Shown piece by piece: positions 50,674 to 59,196 of a DNA stretch of 64,000 nucleotides. Source of the DNA: Shimia biformata. GTDB taxonomy: Bacteria; Pseudomonadota; Alphaproteobacteria; Rhodobacterales; Rhodobacteraceae. Location of the stretch: positions 2,768,677 through 2,832,676 of the forward strand of contig NZ_JAFEJK010000001.1 in the NCBI RefSeq assembly GCF_016888515.1, read 5' to 3'. Under the pieces are notes generated by a model. That model was not told the origin of the DNA. It saw only the letters and a list, made by a program, of their open reading frames with translations, and searched no databases. Both the position numbers and the translations under genes were made by a program. Numbering within the stretch: position 1 is the stretch's first letter; every line of letters starts with the position of its first letter.

Positions 50674-51709
50674 ATTGGGATGATGCAAATGCCGACGTCG
50701 GTGGCTGTGGGCTGACGGTCAGCAGATCCGCCTGGGTGTCATTGCCCGCGTCCCCGCCGACCGGCGCTCCGGTAAAGCTTGCCGGGGCTGGTGCGACGGT
50801 GGCGCGGTCGGCCCCGGGCGGGCCATCAAACGGTTGCTGCCCAGACGCCTCTGCGTCGCCGTCTGTCCCAACATCCTGCAACAGGCGCACGGCCCGCATG
50901 CCGCTGATTTTGCCCAGTTTTACACGCAGTCCCGATCCGCCTCCGCGCGGGGCAAGGCGAGCGGTTGCAGCTGCGTCCGGTGGCAACTCAAGCACTTGTC
51001 CGACGGCCAGATCCTGCGCCGCGTCCAGCGTCAGCGACACCCGCGCCAGGATCGCGGTCATGACCAGGGGGGCCGCGCGCACCGCATCCGGGAACCTGGT
51101 ATCCTCGTCCCTCTGCCTGTCTTCGGCGCGCGGCAAGTCCGGCAGGAAGAAAAGCACCTCGCCCTCCGCCTCACCCTCACCCAGCACACAGGACAGGCGG
51201 AACAGCTGTCCTCCACCGGGAGCCAACGCAAGGGCCAAGGCGCGCGGATCGCGCACCATCGCACCAAAGCGATAATCCAGAAGCCAGCCGGGGCGGGCCG
51301 CATCGTCATCGTCCCATGCCGTGACCAGCCGGGACAGAATTCCGTCGATAAGGGGCGCGACCAGCGCCGCCTCGACCCGTGTGACCCTGCGCCCGTCTGC
51401 GGTTGCCTTCGGGATCGTGCCAAGCAGTTGGAAGCCCACCAGCGCATGAACCAGCGGCGCTGACATCGCAACCGCGCCCACCTGACCACCGGCCCCGTCA
51501 AGGACCGCCAGAAGCGCGGTGCCTGGGCAGACGTCGGCAAGGGACTCGGCATCGCAGGCCCGGCTTGTCACCCCGGCAACCTGTACCCCCGGCCCGCCAT
51601 CTGCGCGAAACGCCCGTCCCGCCGCCAGCCGCAAGGCCCGGTCCAGGGTCATGCCACGGGGGGCCGCGCCGCTGCCGACCACCTCCAGCCGTTTTCTCAG
51701 GACGGACAT
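50672..51709 (-). CDS. FliM/FliN-type C-terminal (SpoA-like) domain protein
   Basis: 345 aa. The C-terminal part (about residues 235-285: LAVGQVLELPPDAAATARLA, then LRVKLGKISGMRAVRLL) matches the SpoA/FliMN C-terminal domain of flagellar switch proteins. The N-terminal part looks like a degenerate FliM middle domain. A disordered Pro/Ala tail follows. No other flagellar genes are in the window, so it may be a stray switch component or a repurposed protein. It is 67 bp downstream of the SSS-kinase gene on the same strand. Confidence 0.75.
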   Translation of the reverse strand: MSVLRKRLEVVGSGAAPRGMTLDRALRLAAGRAFRADGGPGVQVAGVTSRACDAESLADVCPGTALLAVLDGAGGQVGAVAMSAPLVHALVGFQLLGTIPKATADGRRVTRVEAALVAPLIDGILSRLVTAWDDDDAARPGWLLDYRFGAMVRDPRALALALAPGGGQLFRLSCVLGEGEAEGEVLFFLPDLPRAEDRQRDEDTRFPDAVRAAPLVMTAILARVSLTLDAAQDLAVGQVLELPPDAAATARLAPRGGGSGLRVKLGKISGMRAVRLLQDVGTDGDAEASGQQPFDGPPGADRATVAPAPASFTGAPVGGDAGNDTQADLLTVSPQPPTSAFASSQ

Positions 51710-51776
51710 TGCAAAAACCTGTCTGACTCAATTGCGGCCAGACTAGGTCCTGGTGGTTATCAAATTATTGACGGGG

Positions 51777-54467
51777 TCACTCCGCCGCCAGCGCCACCCG
51801 GTCAGGCAGCGTCACCCGGAAGGCCGCGCCACCCTGCCCCGGCAAATACTGGACCGACCCGTCGAGACGCGCCATCACCTCGCGGCAGATCGCCAGGCCA
51901 AGCCCCGCGCCCTTGGCCTTTTGCGCCCCGACGCGGCTGAATTTTTCAAAGATCACCGCCTGTTCTTCCTTGGTGATCCCCGCGCCGTTGTCGATGAAGT
52001 CGATCACCAGCGTCTCATCGGTCCGGCCCACCTCGATGGTCAATTCCGGCTGATCGGCATCGCAGTATTTCTGCGCATTGGCGATCAGGTTGATGAAGAC
52101 CTGGCTCAGACGTTCCAAATCGGTGTGAAGCGCCACCGCCTCGGATGCGCGACGGCGCGTGACCTTCAGGCTGTCGATGCCGCTGCCGGTCAGCGCGGTG
52201 GCAACCGCATGATCCAGCAGGTCCGACAACATGCCTTTCTGCACATTCAGGTTGACCTGCCCGTTTTCCAGCACGCTGAGGTCCAGAAGGTCATCCAGAA
52301 GCCGCGTCAGGCGCACGGCCTCGTCATGGATGATCGAGGAATATTTGACCTTCTCGGCCTCGCTCAGCTTGTCGCTGTCGCGCAGGATTTCCGAAAACGC
52401 CCGGATCGAGGTCATCGGCGTGCGCAATTCGTGGCTGACCTGACTGAGGAAGTTGTCCTTCTGGACCGAGATCTGGGTCAGCTTTTCATTGGCCTGCCGC
52501 AACTGCCGTGCGGTGCGCGCCTGTTCTTCGGACTTGGCTTCCAGCTGGCTGGAATATTCCATCATCTGCGCGGTTTCATCCGCCACCGCCATCAGGTCCT
52601 CGACCGAAACGCTGGCGCCGCCGACGATCTGACCGATCATCGCATGGGCCGTGGCCGCCCCAACCGAACCAGAGAGTTCCCGCTCAAGCGCGTGCAGGAA
52701 ATCCGGGCTGGGTTCGGGCAGGAAGCCGGACACGCCCTGACGCTGGGCCTCGCGTTCGAACAGGGCCTGTGCCTCTCGTGCGCCGATGATGCGCTGGGCC
52801 ATGATCATCAGGTCCTCGGACTGGCCGACGCTGCCGGACCAGCTGCGCGGCCCCTGGCTGTGTTCAAAGACATTGACGAACTGTGCGCCCTGCAACCGCT
52901 CCAGCGGCGACGGGAAGGTGATCAGCGATACCGCGACAAAGGCAAAGGTGTTCAGCGAGATCGACCAGAAAATGGCGTGGACCAGCGGGTCCAGCCCCTC
53001 GATGCCAAAAAACGCCTGCGGCCGCAGCCAACCGATGCCGAACGGGCCTGCCGTCATGATCTGCTCGGACAGCATCGCCCCGGTGCCGAAACTGGGAAGC
53101 AGCAGCGAATAGGCCCAGACCAGAAATCCGACCGTCAGCCCGGTAAAGGCGCCGGGGCGGGTTGCGCCGCGCCAGAAGATGCCGCCCAAGAGGACAGGCA
53201 GGAACTGGGCCACGCCAGCAAAGGAAATCAGGCCGATCGACGCCAGCGCCGTGCCACCGCCCGAGAACTGGTAATAGAGATAGCCCAGCCCGACCACGGC
53301 CCCGATCGACACGCGCCGCGCCATGATGACCACGTTGCGCACGTCGCCGGACATCTGCACGCCACTGCCATTGGCCGACAACCAGATCGGCATCACGATA
53401 TGGTTCGACACCATCGTTGCCAGCGCCAGCGCCGCCACGATCACCATCGAGGTCGCGGACGAAAATCCGCCGAGGAAGGACAGCATCGCCAGCCCTTCAT
53501 TCCCCGTCGCCAGCGGCAGGGTCAGCACGAACAGGTCGGGGTTCGACCCGGTGGGCAGCAACTCGAGCCCGACGACGGCAATCGGGACGACAAACAGGCT
53601 CATTACCATCAGGTAGGCCGGGAACGCCCAGGATGCGGTGCGCAGGTGGCCCTCGTCCTCGTTCTCGACCACCATGACCTGGAACATGCGTGGCAGGCAG
53701 AGGAAGGCGGCGGCCGACAGGAATATCAGCGACGCCCAGCGGTCACCCGACATTTGCCACATGCCGATTTCCGACGCGTCGATCCGCTCAAGCGTTGAGG
53801 CGAACCCGCCCCCGATGCCCCAGACAACGAAGACCCCAACCGCCAGCAGTGCAAACAGCTTGACCACCGCCTCGACCGCGATGGCCATGACAACCCCGTG
53901 GTGGCGTTCGTTCACATCCAGGTTGCGGGTGCCGAAGATGATGGTGAACAGGGTCAGCCCCAGCGCCACCAACAGGGCGTTGGACCCCTGCCCGGCGATC
54001 TCTTCCCCGCCCGACTGCACATCGGCGAAAACCTCGAAAGACAGGGTCACGGACTGAAGCTGCAGCGCGATATAAGGCGTGGTGCCGATCACCGCCAGAA
54101 GCGTGACCCCAACCGCCAGAAGGTTCGACTTGCCATAGCGGGACGAGATCAGGTCGGCGATCGAGGTGATGCGCTGGCTGCGCCCGATCCTGACCAGCTT
54201 GCGCAGGATCCACCACCATCCGAACATGACCAGCGAGGGGCCGATATAGATTGTCAGGTATTCCAGCCCCGACCGGGCGGCATAACCGACCGCACCGTAA
54301 AAGGTCCATGCGGTGCAGTAGATCGACAGGGACAGGGTATAGACGATGGGGGACCGCAACCAATTCGTGCGCCCGCGCAGGGCCGCACGCTCGGCGGCAA
54401 AGGCCACGGCGAACAAGAACGCCACGTAGGCCAGACAGACCGCGACAAGGACATTAAGCGTGGCCAT
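51777..54467 (-). CDS. Hybrid sodium/solute symporter-histidine kinase (CbrA-like)
   Basis: 896 aa. Residues 1-about 490 form an SSS-type transporter with about 13 helices (YIALQLQSVTLSFEVF, MVVENEDEGHLRTASWAFP, GGFSSATSMVIVAALA). A PAS-like/coiled-coil linker leads to the kinase core: H-box SHELRTPMTS with His679, N-box NLIANAQKYCD, G1 DFIDNGAGI and G2 GAGLGLAICREV. CbrA-type kinases couple solute transport or sensing to a response regulator. Start ATG 54467 overlaps the small upstream gene; GTG at 54470 is also possible. Likely partner: response regulator at 54730-55098. Confidence 0.92.
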   Translation of the reverse strand: MATLNVLVAVCLAYVAFLFAVAFAAERAALRGRTNWLRSPIVYTLSLSIYCTAWTFYGAVGYAARSGLEYLTIYIGPSLVMFGWWWILRKLVRIGRSQRITSIADLISSRYGKSNLLAVGVTLLAVIGTTPYIALQLQSVTLSFEVFADVQSGGEEIAGQGSNALLVALGLTLFTIIFGTRNLDVNERHHGVVMAIAVEAVVKLFALLAVGVFVVWGIGGGFASTLERIDASEIGMWQMSGDRWASLIFLSAAAFLCLPRMFQVMVVENEDEGHLRTASWAFPAYLMVMSLFVVPIAVVGLELLPTGSNPDLFVLTLPLATGNEGLAMLSFLGGFSSATSMVIVAALALATMVSNHIVMPIWLSANGSGVQMSGDVRNVVIMARRVSIGAVVGLGYLYYQFSGGGTALASIGLISFAGVAQFLPVLLGGIFWRGATRPGAFTGLTVGFLVWAYSLLLPSFGTGAMLSEQIMTAGPFGIGWLRPQAFFGIEGLDPLVHAIFWSISLNTFAFVAVSLITFPSPLERLQGAQFVNVFEHSQGPRSWSGSVGQSEDLMIMAQRIIGAREAQALFEREAQRQGVSGFLPEPSPDFLHALERELSGSVGAATAHAMIGQIVGGASVSVEDLMAVADETAQMMEYSSQLEAKSEEQARTARQLRQANEKLTQISVQKDNFLSQVSHELRTPMTSIRAFSEILRDSDKLSEAEKVKYSSIIHDEAVRLTRLLDDLLDLSVLENGQVNLNVQKGMLSDLLDHAVATALTGSGIDSLKVTRRRASEAVALHTDLERLSQVFINLIANAQKYCDADQPELTIEVGRTDETLVIDFIDNGAGITKEEQAVIFEKFSRVGAQKAKGAGLGLAICREVMARLDGSVQYLPGQGGAAFRVTLPDRVALAAE

Positions 54468-54730
54468 CACAGGTCACCGGTCGGGGGATTGTCGTCTTCG
54501 CCCAAGGCCCGTCGCGTCAGAAAGGCCGTCGCCGCCACAAGCGAAACCCATATGCCGAAGATAAAGATGATGGCATCCGCGGTGCTGACCCCGTCCGGCC
54601 CCGCGTCGGTCCAGAGCAACGGCACAAACCACAGAAACAGCCCCACGAACGGCAACAGGCGCAGCCCGTCAATCATGCGGCGGCGGCGATAGCTGCGCCT
54701 TTCGACGAATATCGCCTTCTGCCGCGCCAT
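54467..54730 (-). CDS. Small two-helix membrane protein paired with the SSS-kinase
   Basis: 87 aa: basic N-terminus (RRSYRRRRMIDG), hydrophobic segments at about residues 23-40 and 53-70, acidic end (GEDDNPPTGDL). Located between response regulator and SSS-kinase, overlapping both (TGATG and GTGA junctions). Its place and topology are analogous to DUF4212 beside SSS symporters, so an accessory role for the SSS module is a fair inference. No family motif recognised. Confidence 0.8.
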   Translation of the reverse strand: MARQKAIFVERRSYRRRRMIDGLRLLPFVGLFLWFVPLLWTDAGPDGVSTADAIIFIFGIWVSLVAATAFLTRRALGEDDNPPTGDL

Positions 54731-55098
54731 CAGCCCGCGACCAGGTCGCGCACCGCCTCGATCACATCAGAATTCGAGAACGGCTTGGTCATGAAGCGGC
54801 TGGCACCGGCTTTCTCAGCCATTTCGCGGTCCTTGTTCTGGCCGCGCGCCGTGAGCATCAGCACCGGCAGCCCGTCGGTTTCGGGATCGTCACGCAATTC
54901 GCGCAGGATTTCGAACCCGCTTTTGCCCGGCAACATGACGTCAAGGATCACAAGGTCGGGCGACCGGCGACGGACCGCATCCATGGCATCATGGCCATTC
55001 GAATGCGTCGCAACCTCCCAGCCGTCGCGCGACAGGATGAAACTGATGGCTTCGATGATGTTCGGTTCATCCTCGATCAGAAGCACACGTTTCGTCAT
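54730..55098 (-). CDS. Single-domain response regulator
   Basis: 122-aa CheY-like receiver: acidic pocket LLIEDEP (Glu9, Asp10), phospho-acceptor Asp53 (LVILDVMLPGKSG), conserved Thr (LMLTARG) and Lys of TKPFS. No output domain, so it acts by protein contact or relays phosphate. Start ATG 55098; the frame is open further upstream. Coupled to the small membrane protein and SSS-kinase. Confidence 0.93.
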   Translation of the reverse strand: MTKRVLLIEDEPNIIEAISFILSRDGWEVATHSNGHDAMDAVRRRSPDLVILDVMLPGKSGFEILRELRDDPETDGLPVLMLTARGQNKDREMAEKAGASRFMTKPFSNSDVIEAVRDLVAG

Positions 55099-55196
55099 GC
55101 AGCCTATTCCTCCCCATGCAAATGCCAGACTGAGACATTCGCGTTTCGCGATCTTATCCACCCAAGCCAGAAAGCCAAGTCAAATCAGGCCGCAGG

Positions 55197-56495
55197 TCAT
55201 ATCCCGTCAACCAGAATCGATGGCTCGCGCCGGCCTTCGCAGGTGCGGCTGGGGCAGACCCGGCAGGTCGAACCGACCTCGCGCGCATTCGCGGACCGCT
55301 TCGACGCGGGCATGACCAGCATGAACGCGTGATAGAGCGGATCGGCGTTGAATTCGATGCGGCCAACTGGCTCGGAGATGGCAAAACAGTCAAACTGCAG
55401 CGCATCGCGGCCCGTGACCTCGACCCGCTGCCGGATCGGTCGCGCGGGCCGGGTCAGCGACTGGAACAGCGGCCATTTCGGACAGGCGGCGCTGAAACGC
55501 GGCACCGGGAACCCTTCCAGCGGACGCCGCATCAAGAGCGTGCCGGACGCATCGCACATCACCAGCCCCACGGGACGCGGCAGCGCCGACTCGGGCGTGA
55601 CTGCCAGCCGCCGGAACACCGCCGCCAGTCCAACCCGGAAGGCCCGCGCGATCGCCAGGGGGTCGTCGCCGACCTCGGCAAGTGTCTCGTGCAGGCGGTC
55701 GCCGGGCATGGCCTGAACATCACCGTGCAGCCGCCGCAGGGTCTGGGCCGCCATGGTGCGCGATGAATCCGATGTCAGCTCGGCGCAGTCGCGGACAAAC
55801 GCGTCGGCGTCGAAATCGGCCGCTTCGAGAAACGGCAGGTCATAGTCGCGCACCGACAGCATCGCCTCGACCTCTTCCTGCGGCAGGGTCAGGCTGGCCC
55901 CAGCATCCCCGGCCCCGTCGAGATAGCTGACCAGCTGTTGCGAGCTTTCGGCAAGGCGCTGGCTATCCTCGTTCAGGTTGCGGTGAAAGCGGTTGCGCCA
56001 CTCGGGTTCGATTTCCTTGGTGTCAGCAAGGATGCCGGCGGTCGAGCGGATCGCGGTGACCATCGACAGCACCTCATGCATCGAGGTCGCCAGATGCGGA
56101 TCGTGCGCCAGCCGGTCGGTCAGCGTCGCCACGGTGCGTTCCAGCGTGCCAAGCCGCCGGTGGGTGTCGGCGATCATCTGCGCCCAGCCGGGAAATCTGC
56201 CCGCGAACTCGTCAATCCGGTCCAGTTCCGGCGCGGCGGCCATCGCGTCGGCGGCAGCCTCGCGCAGGGTCGCGATCAGCGCGGCCTCAGCGCCTTCGCT
56301 CAGCAGAGACGGCTCAACCTCAAGCACCTGCGCGATGTCGACAAGCAGTTTGCCGCCGATTCTGCGGCGGTTGTGTTCGATCAGATTGAGATATGAGGCC
56401 GAGATCCCGACATCACGGGCAAGATCGGATTGGCGGATGCCAGCCATGATCCTGCGTTCGCGGATACGGCTGCCTGTCAATGTGTCGCGTGCCAT
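55197..56495 (-). CDS. ScfR/RamB-like short-chain acyl-CoA-responsive regulator (XRE family)
   Basis: 432 aa. N-terminal XRE helix-turn-helix (IRQSDLARDVGISASYLNLIEHNRRRIGG, about residues 19-47), a long helical middle, and a C-terminal DUF2083-type domain with a cysteine cluster CRVCPSRTC near residues 410-420. Relatives RamB, PrpR, PccR and ScfR control acetate/propionate and glyoxylate or ethylmalonyl genes; some bind acyl-CoA and one is reported to hold an Fe-S cluster. It is divergent from the ABC importer-acs2 genes, its probable target, and shares a spacer with several dyads. Confidence 0.88.
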   Translation of the reverse strand: MARDTLTGSRIRERRIMAGIRQSDLARDVGISASYLNLIEHNRRRIGGKLLVDIAQVLEVEPSLLSEGAEAALIATLREAAADAMAAAPELDRIDEFAGRFPGWAQMIADTHRRLGTLERTVATLTDRLAHDPHLATSMHEVLSMVTAIRSTAGILADTKEIEPEWRNRFHRNLNEDSQRLAESSQQLVSYLDGAGDAGASLTLPQEEVEAMLSVRDYDLPFLEAADFDADAFVRDCAELTSDSSRTMAAQTLRRLHGDVQAMPGDRLHETLAEVGDDPLAIARAFRVGLAAVFRRLAVTPESALPRPVGLVMCDASGTLLMRRPLEGFPVPRFSAACPKWPLFQSLTRPARPIRQRVEVTGRDALQFDCFAISEPVGRIEFNADPLYHAFMLVMPASKRSANAREVGSTCRVCPSRTCEGRREPSILVDGI

Positions 56496-56544
56496 CTGGT
56501 TTTCCTTGGCCTTTTCAAGGGCTTTCTGCGGTGCGAGAACAAGT

Positions 56545-56656
56545 AATTTACAACACCCTTTTACACGCTGTCGATTGCTTTACAAAAAAATTGTTTCGCA
56601 AAAGGCAGTTGTTGCGAAGTTTTCTGACCCTGCCCGATAATGCTTTTGCACAAAAG
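56545..56656. promoter_or_regulatory. Operator-rich spacer between scfR and the ABC importer
   Basis: Contains AATTTACAA (56545-56553), a 20-bp element at 56579-56598 that matches the acs1 region at 18 of 20 positions, the dyad TTCGCAA-N10-TTGCGAA (56595-56601 and 56612-56618), and CTTTTG-CA-CAAAAG (56643-56656). A plausible plus-strand promoter TTGCGA-N18-GATAAT (56612-56641) is overlapped by the TTCGCAA dyad. ScfR is the likely binder; not tested. Confidence 0.6.
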
Positions 56657-56714
56657 TGCGTGCGCTTGCGGGAAGAGGAGCCCGCAAACGCGTTTCACGA
56701 AACGGGAGGATTAC

Positions 56715-58067
56715 ATGTCCAAATCGAATTTCACTCGTCGCGGGGTGCTGAAAACCGGCACCGTGGCTGGCGCAGGCCTTGCCTTGCCCACCATCTTTAC
56801 CGCGCAGTCGGCTGCGGCGTTCACCAACGAACCCACCGGCGGCACCGTGACCCTGGGCTTCAACGTGCCCCAGACCGGTCCTTACGCGGATGAGGGTAAC
56901 GACGAACTGCTGGCGCAACAGCTTGCGGTCGAGCATCTGAACGGCATGGGCGATGGCGGCTGCCTCAACACCTTCACCTCGAAGGCGCTGAAGGGGAACG
57001 GCATCCTGGGCAAGAAGGTCGAATTCGTGACCGGCGACACCCAGACCAAATCGGACGCCGCGCGCGCATCGGCCAAGTCGATGATCGAAAAAGACGGCGC
57101 CGTGATGATCAACGGCGGCTCGTCCTCGGGCGTGGCTGTTGCCGTGCAGGGCCTCTGCCAGGAAGCTGGCGTCATCTTCATGGCCGGCCTGACCCACTCG
57201 AACGACACCACCGGCAAGGACCGCAAGAAAAACGGCTTCCGCCACTTCTTCAACGCCTACATGTCCGCCGCTGCGCTGGCACCGGTGCTGGCGAAGGAAA
57301 TGGGCACCGATCGTCGCGCCTATCACCTGACCGCCGACTACACCTGGGGCTGGACCCAGCAGGAGTCGATCCAGGCCGCGACCGAGGCGATGGGCTGGGA
57401 TACCGTCACCAACGTGATGACCCCGCTGGCATCGACCGACTTCTCGTCCTACATCGCGCCGATCCTGAACTCGGGTGCCGACACGCTGGTTCTGAACCAC
57501 TACGGCGGCAACATGATCAACTCGCTGACCAACGCGGTTCAGTTCGGTCTGCTGGACAAGCAGGTGAACGGCAAGGACTTCAAGATCATTGTTCCGCTTT
57601 ATTCGGAACTGATGGCCGCCGGTGCGGGCGAGAACATCAAGGGCGTTCTCGGTTCGATGAACTACAACTGGCAGCTGCAGAACGAAGGTTCGGCGGCATT
57701 CGTCAAGTCGTTCGGCGAGAAGTACGGCAAGCCGCCGTCCAACTCGGCACAGACCTGCTATGCACAGGTTCTGCTTTATGCCGACGCGGTCGAGCGTGCA
57801 GGCACCTTCAACCCCTGCGGTGTCGTCGAAGCGCTGGAAGGCTTCGAGTTCGACGGTCTGGGCAACGGCCCGACGCTCTATCGTGCAGAAGATCACCAGT
57901 GCTTCAAGGACGTTCTGGTTGTGCGCGGTGCCGAGAACCCGACCAACCAGTACGACACGCTGGAAATCGTCGAAGTCACCCCGGCCGCTCAGGTCTCGTA
58001 CGAGCCGAACCACCCGATGTTCGGTGGCGACGACGCCTCGTTGGGTGAGTGCAACCCCGGCGCCTGA
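56715..58067 (+). CDS. Periplasmic substrate-binding protein, branched-chain amino-acid ABC type
   Basis: 450 aa from ATG 56715 (ribosome site GGGAGGA). Twin-arginine type signal (NFTRRGVLKTGTVAGAGLALP) and mature domain of the Peripla_BP_6 class: TVTLGFNVPQTGPYADEG, AVMINGGSSSGVAVAVQGL, TSFSSYIAPIL-like STDFSSYIAPILNSGADTL. Such proteins bind amino acids, amides, urea or small carboxylates. Genetic linkage to acs2 and scfR points to a short-chain carboxylate or a compound giving one. First gene of the importer operon. Confidence 0.9.
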   Translation: MSKSNFTRRGVLKTGTVAGAGLALPTIFTAQSAAAFTNEPTGGTVTLGFNVPQTGPYADEGNDELLAQQLAVEHLNGMGDGGCLNTFTSKALKGNGILGKKVEFVTGDTQTKSDAARASAKSMIEKDGAVMINGGSSSGVAVAVQGLCQEAGVIFMAGLTHSNDTTGKDRKKNGFRHFFNAYMSAAALAPVLAKEMGTDRRAYHLTADYTWGWTQQESIQAATEAMGWDTVTNVMTPLASTDFSSYIAPILNSGADTLVLNHYGGNMINSLTNAVQFGLLDKQVNGKDFKIIVPLYSELMAAGAGENIKGVLGSMNYNWQLQNEGSAAFVKSFGEKYGKPPSNSAQTCYAQVLLYADAVERAGTFNPCGVVEALEGFEFDGLGNGPTLYRAEDHQCFKDVLVVRGAENPTNQYDTLEIVEVTPAAQVSYEPNHPMFGGDDASLGECNPGA

Positions 58068-58170
58068 TCAAAGGACGCCATCCCGCCGACCGCGCCAACG
58101 CGCGGTCGGCATCGCGACATCCGCGGAACCAGTCCGCGAGATCGCAATCCAAACGTGACAGGTGGGAAAC

Positions 58171-59193
58171 ATGGACTCGATCCTCCTTCAGATTCTGAAC
58201 GGGCTCGACAAGGGCTCGGCCTATGCGCTGATCGCGCTGGGTCTTACACTTATTTTCGGTACGCTGGGCGTGGTGAACTTTGCGCATGGCGCAATCTTCA
58301 TGCTGGGCGCCTTCTGCGCGGTGACACTGTCAAAGGTGTTGCAACTCAGCTTCGTGACCATCGACGAGACGAAGAAGGACTTCCTCGGCAACCCCCTGAA
58401 GGTCGAGACCCCCTATGTCGAAGCCTGGTTCGGCCCCGAGATCGGAGCCTCGATCATCGACTGGGCGGTGCCGCTGTCCATCCTGCTGGCCATCCCGGTC
58501 ATGATCGCGCTGGGCCTTCTCATGGAACGCGGGCTGATCAAGCATTTCTACAAGCGTGAGCATGCCGACCAGATCCTTGTGACCTTCGGCCTGGCCATCG
58601 TGCTTCAGGAAATCGTCAAATATTACTTCGGCGCCAACCCGATCCAGACCCCGCCGCCGGATGCCCTGCTGGGCGTTGCCAACCTGGGCGCGTGGTTCGG
58701 GCTGGACCTGCCCTACCCGATCTGGCGGATCGTCTATTTCTGCTTTGCCGCGCTGATCATCTTCGCCGTGTTTGCCTTCCTGCAATTCACCACCTTCGGC
58801 ATGGTCGTGCGCGCTGGTATGGCCGACCGCGAGACCGTCGGACTGCTGGGTATCAACATCGACCGCCGCTTCACCATCATGTTCGCGATCGCCGCCTGTG
58901 TGGCCGGTCTTGCGGGGGTGATGTATGCGCCGATCAACCCGCCAAACTATCACATGGGGATGGACTTCCTTGTCCTGTCCTTCGTCGTGGTGGTCGTCGG
59001 CGGCATGGGTTCTCTGCCCGGTGCGGTGCTGGCCGGCTTCCTGCTGGGTATCCTTGAAAGCTTCGCCTCGACCACCTGGGCGACGACCACGATCCCCGGC
59101 ATCAACCAGATCATCATCTACCTTGTCGCAATCATCGTGCTTCTCACCCGCCCGCGCGGACTGATGGGCCGCAAAGGTGTGATGGAGGAATAA
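58171..59193 (+). CDS. ABC importer permease, LivH type
   Basis: 340-aa inner-membrane protein with about eight to nine helices: GLDKGSAYALIALGLTLIFGTLGVVNFAHGA is the LivH start, and MADRETVGLLGINIDRRFTI the conserved cytosolic loop. An insert between the first helices (VTIDETKKDFLGNPLKVETP) makes it longer than typical LivH (about 290-310 aa). ATG at 58171 follows AGGTGGG; a GTG three codons earlier is possible. It is preceded by a 103-bp gap after the binding protein. Confidence 0.9.
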   Translation: MDSILLQILNGLDKGSAYALIALGLTLIFGTLGVVNFAHGAIFMLGAFCAVTLSKVLQLSFVTIDETKKDFLGNPLKVETPYVEAWFGPEIGASIIDWAVPLSILLAIPVMIALGLLMERGLIKHFYKREHADQILVTFGLAIVLQEIVKYYFGANPIQTPPPDALLGVANLGAWFGLDLPYPIWRIVYFCFAALIIFAVFAFLQFTTFGMVVRAGMADRETVGLLGINIDRRFTIMFAIAACVAGLAGVMYAPINPPNYHMGMDFLVLSFVVVVVGGMGSLPGAVLAGFLLGILESFASTTWATTTIPGINQIIIYLVAIIVLLTRPRGLMGRKGVMEE

Positions 59194-59196
59194 GAC

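Noticed and set aside
51753..53798. 681-codon open frame antisense to the SSS-kinase
   Set aside because: Mirror of a well-supported histidine kinase; composition dominated by Arg, Gln, Asp and His as expected from a reverse frame in GC-rich DNA.
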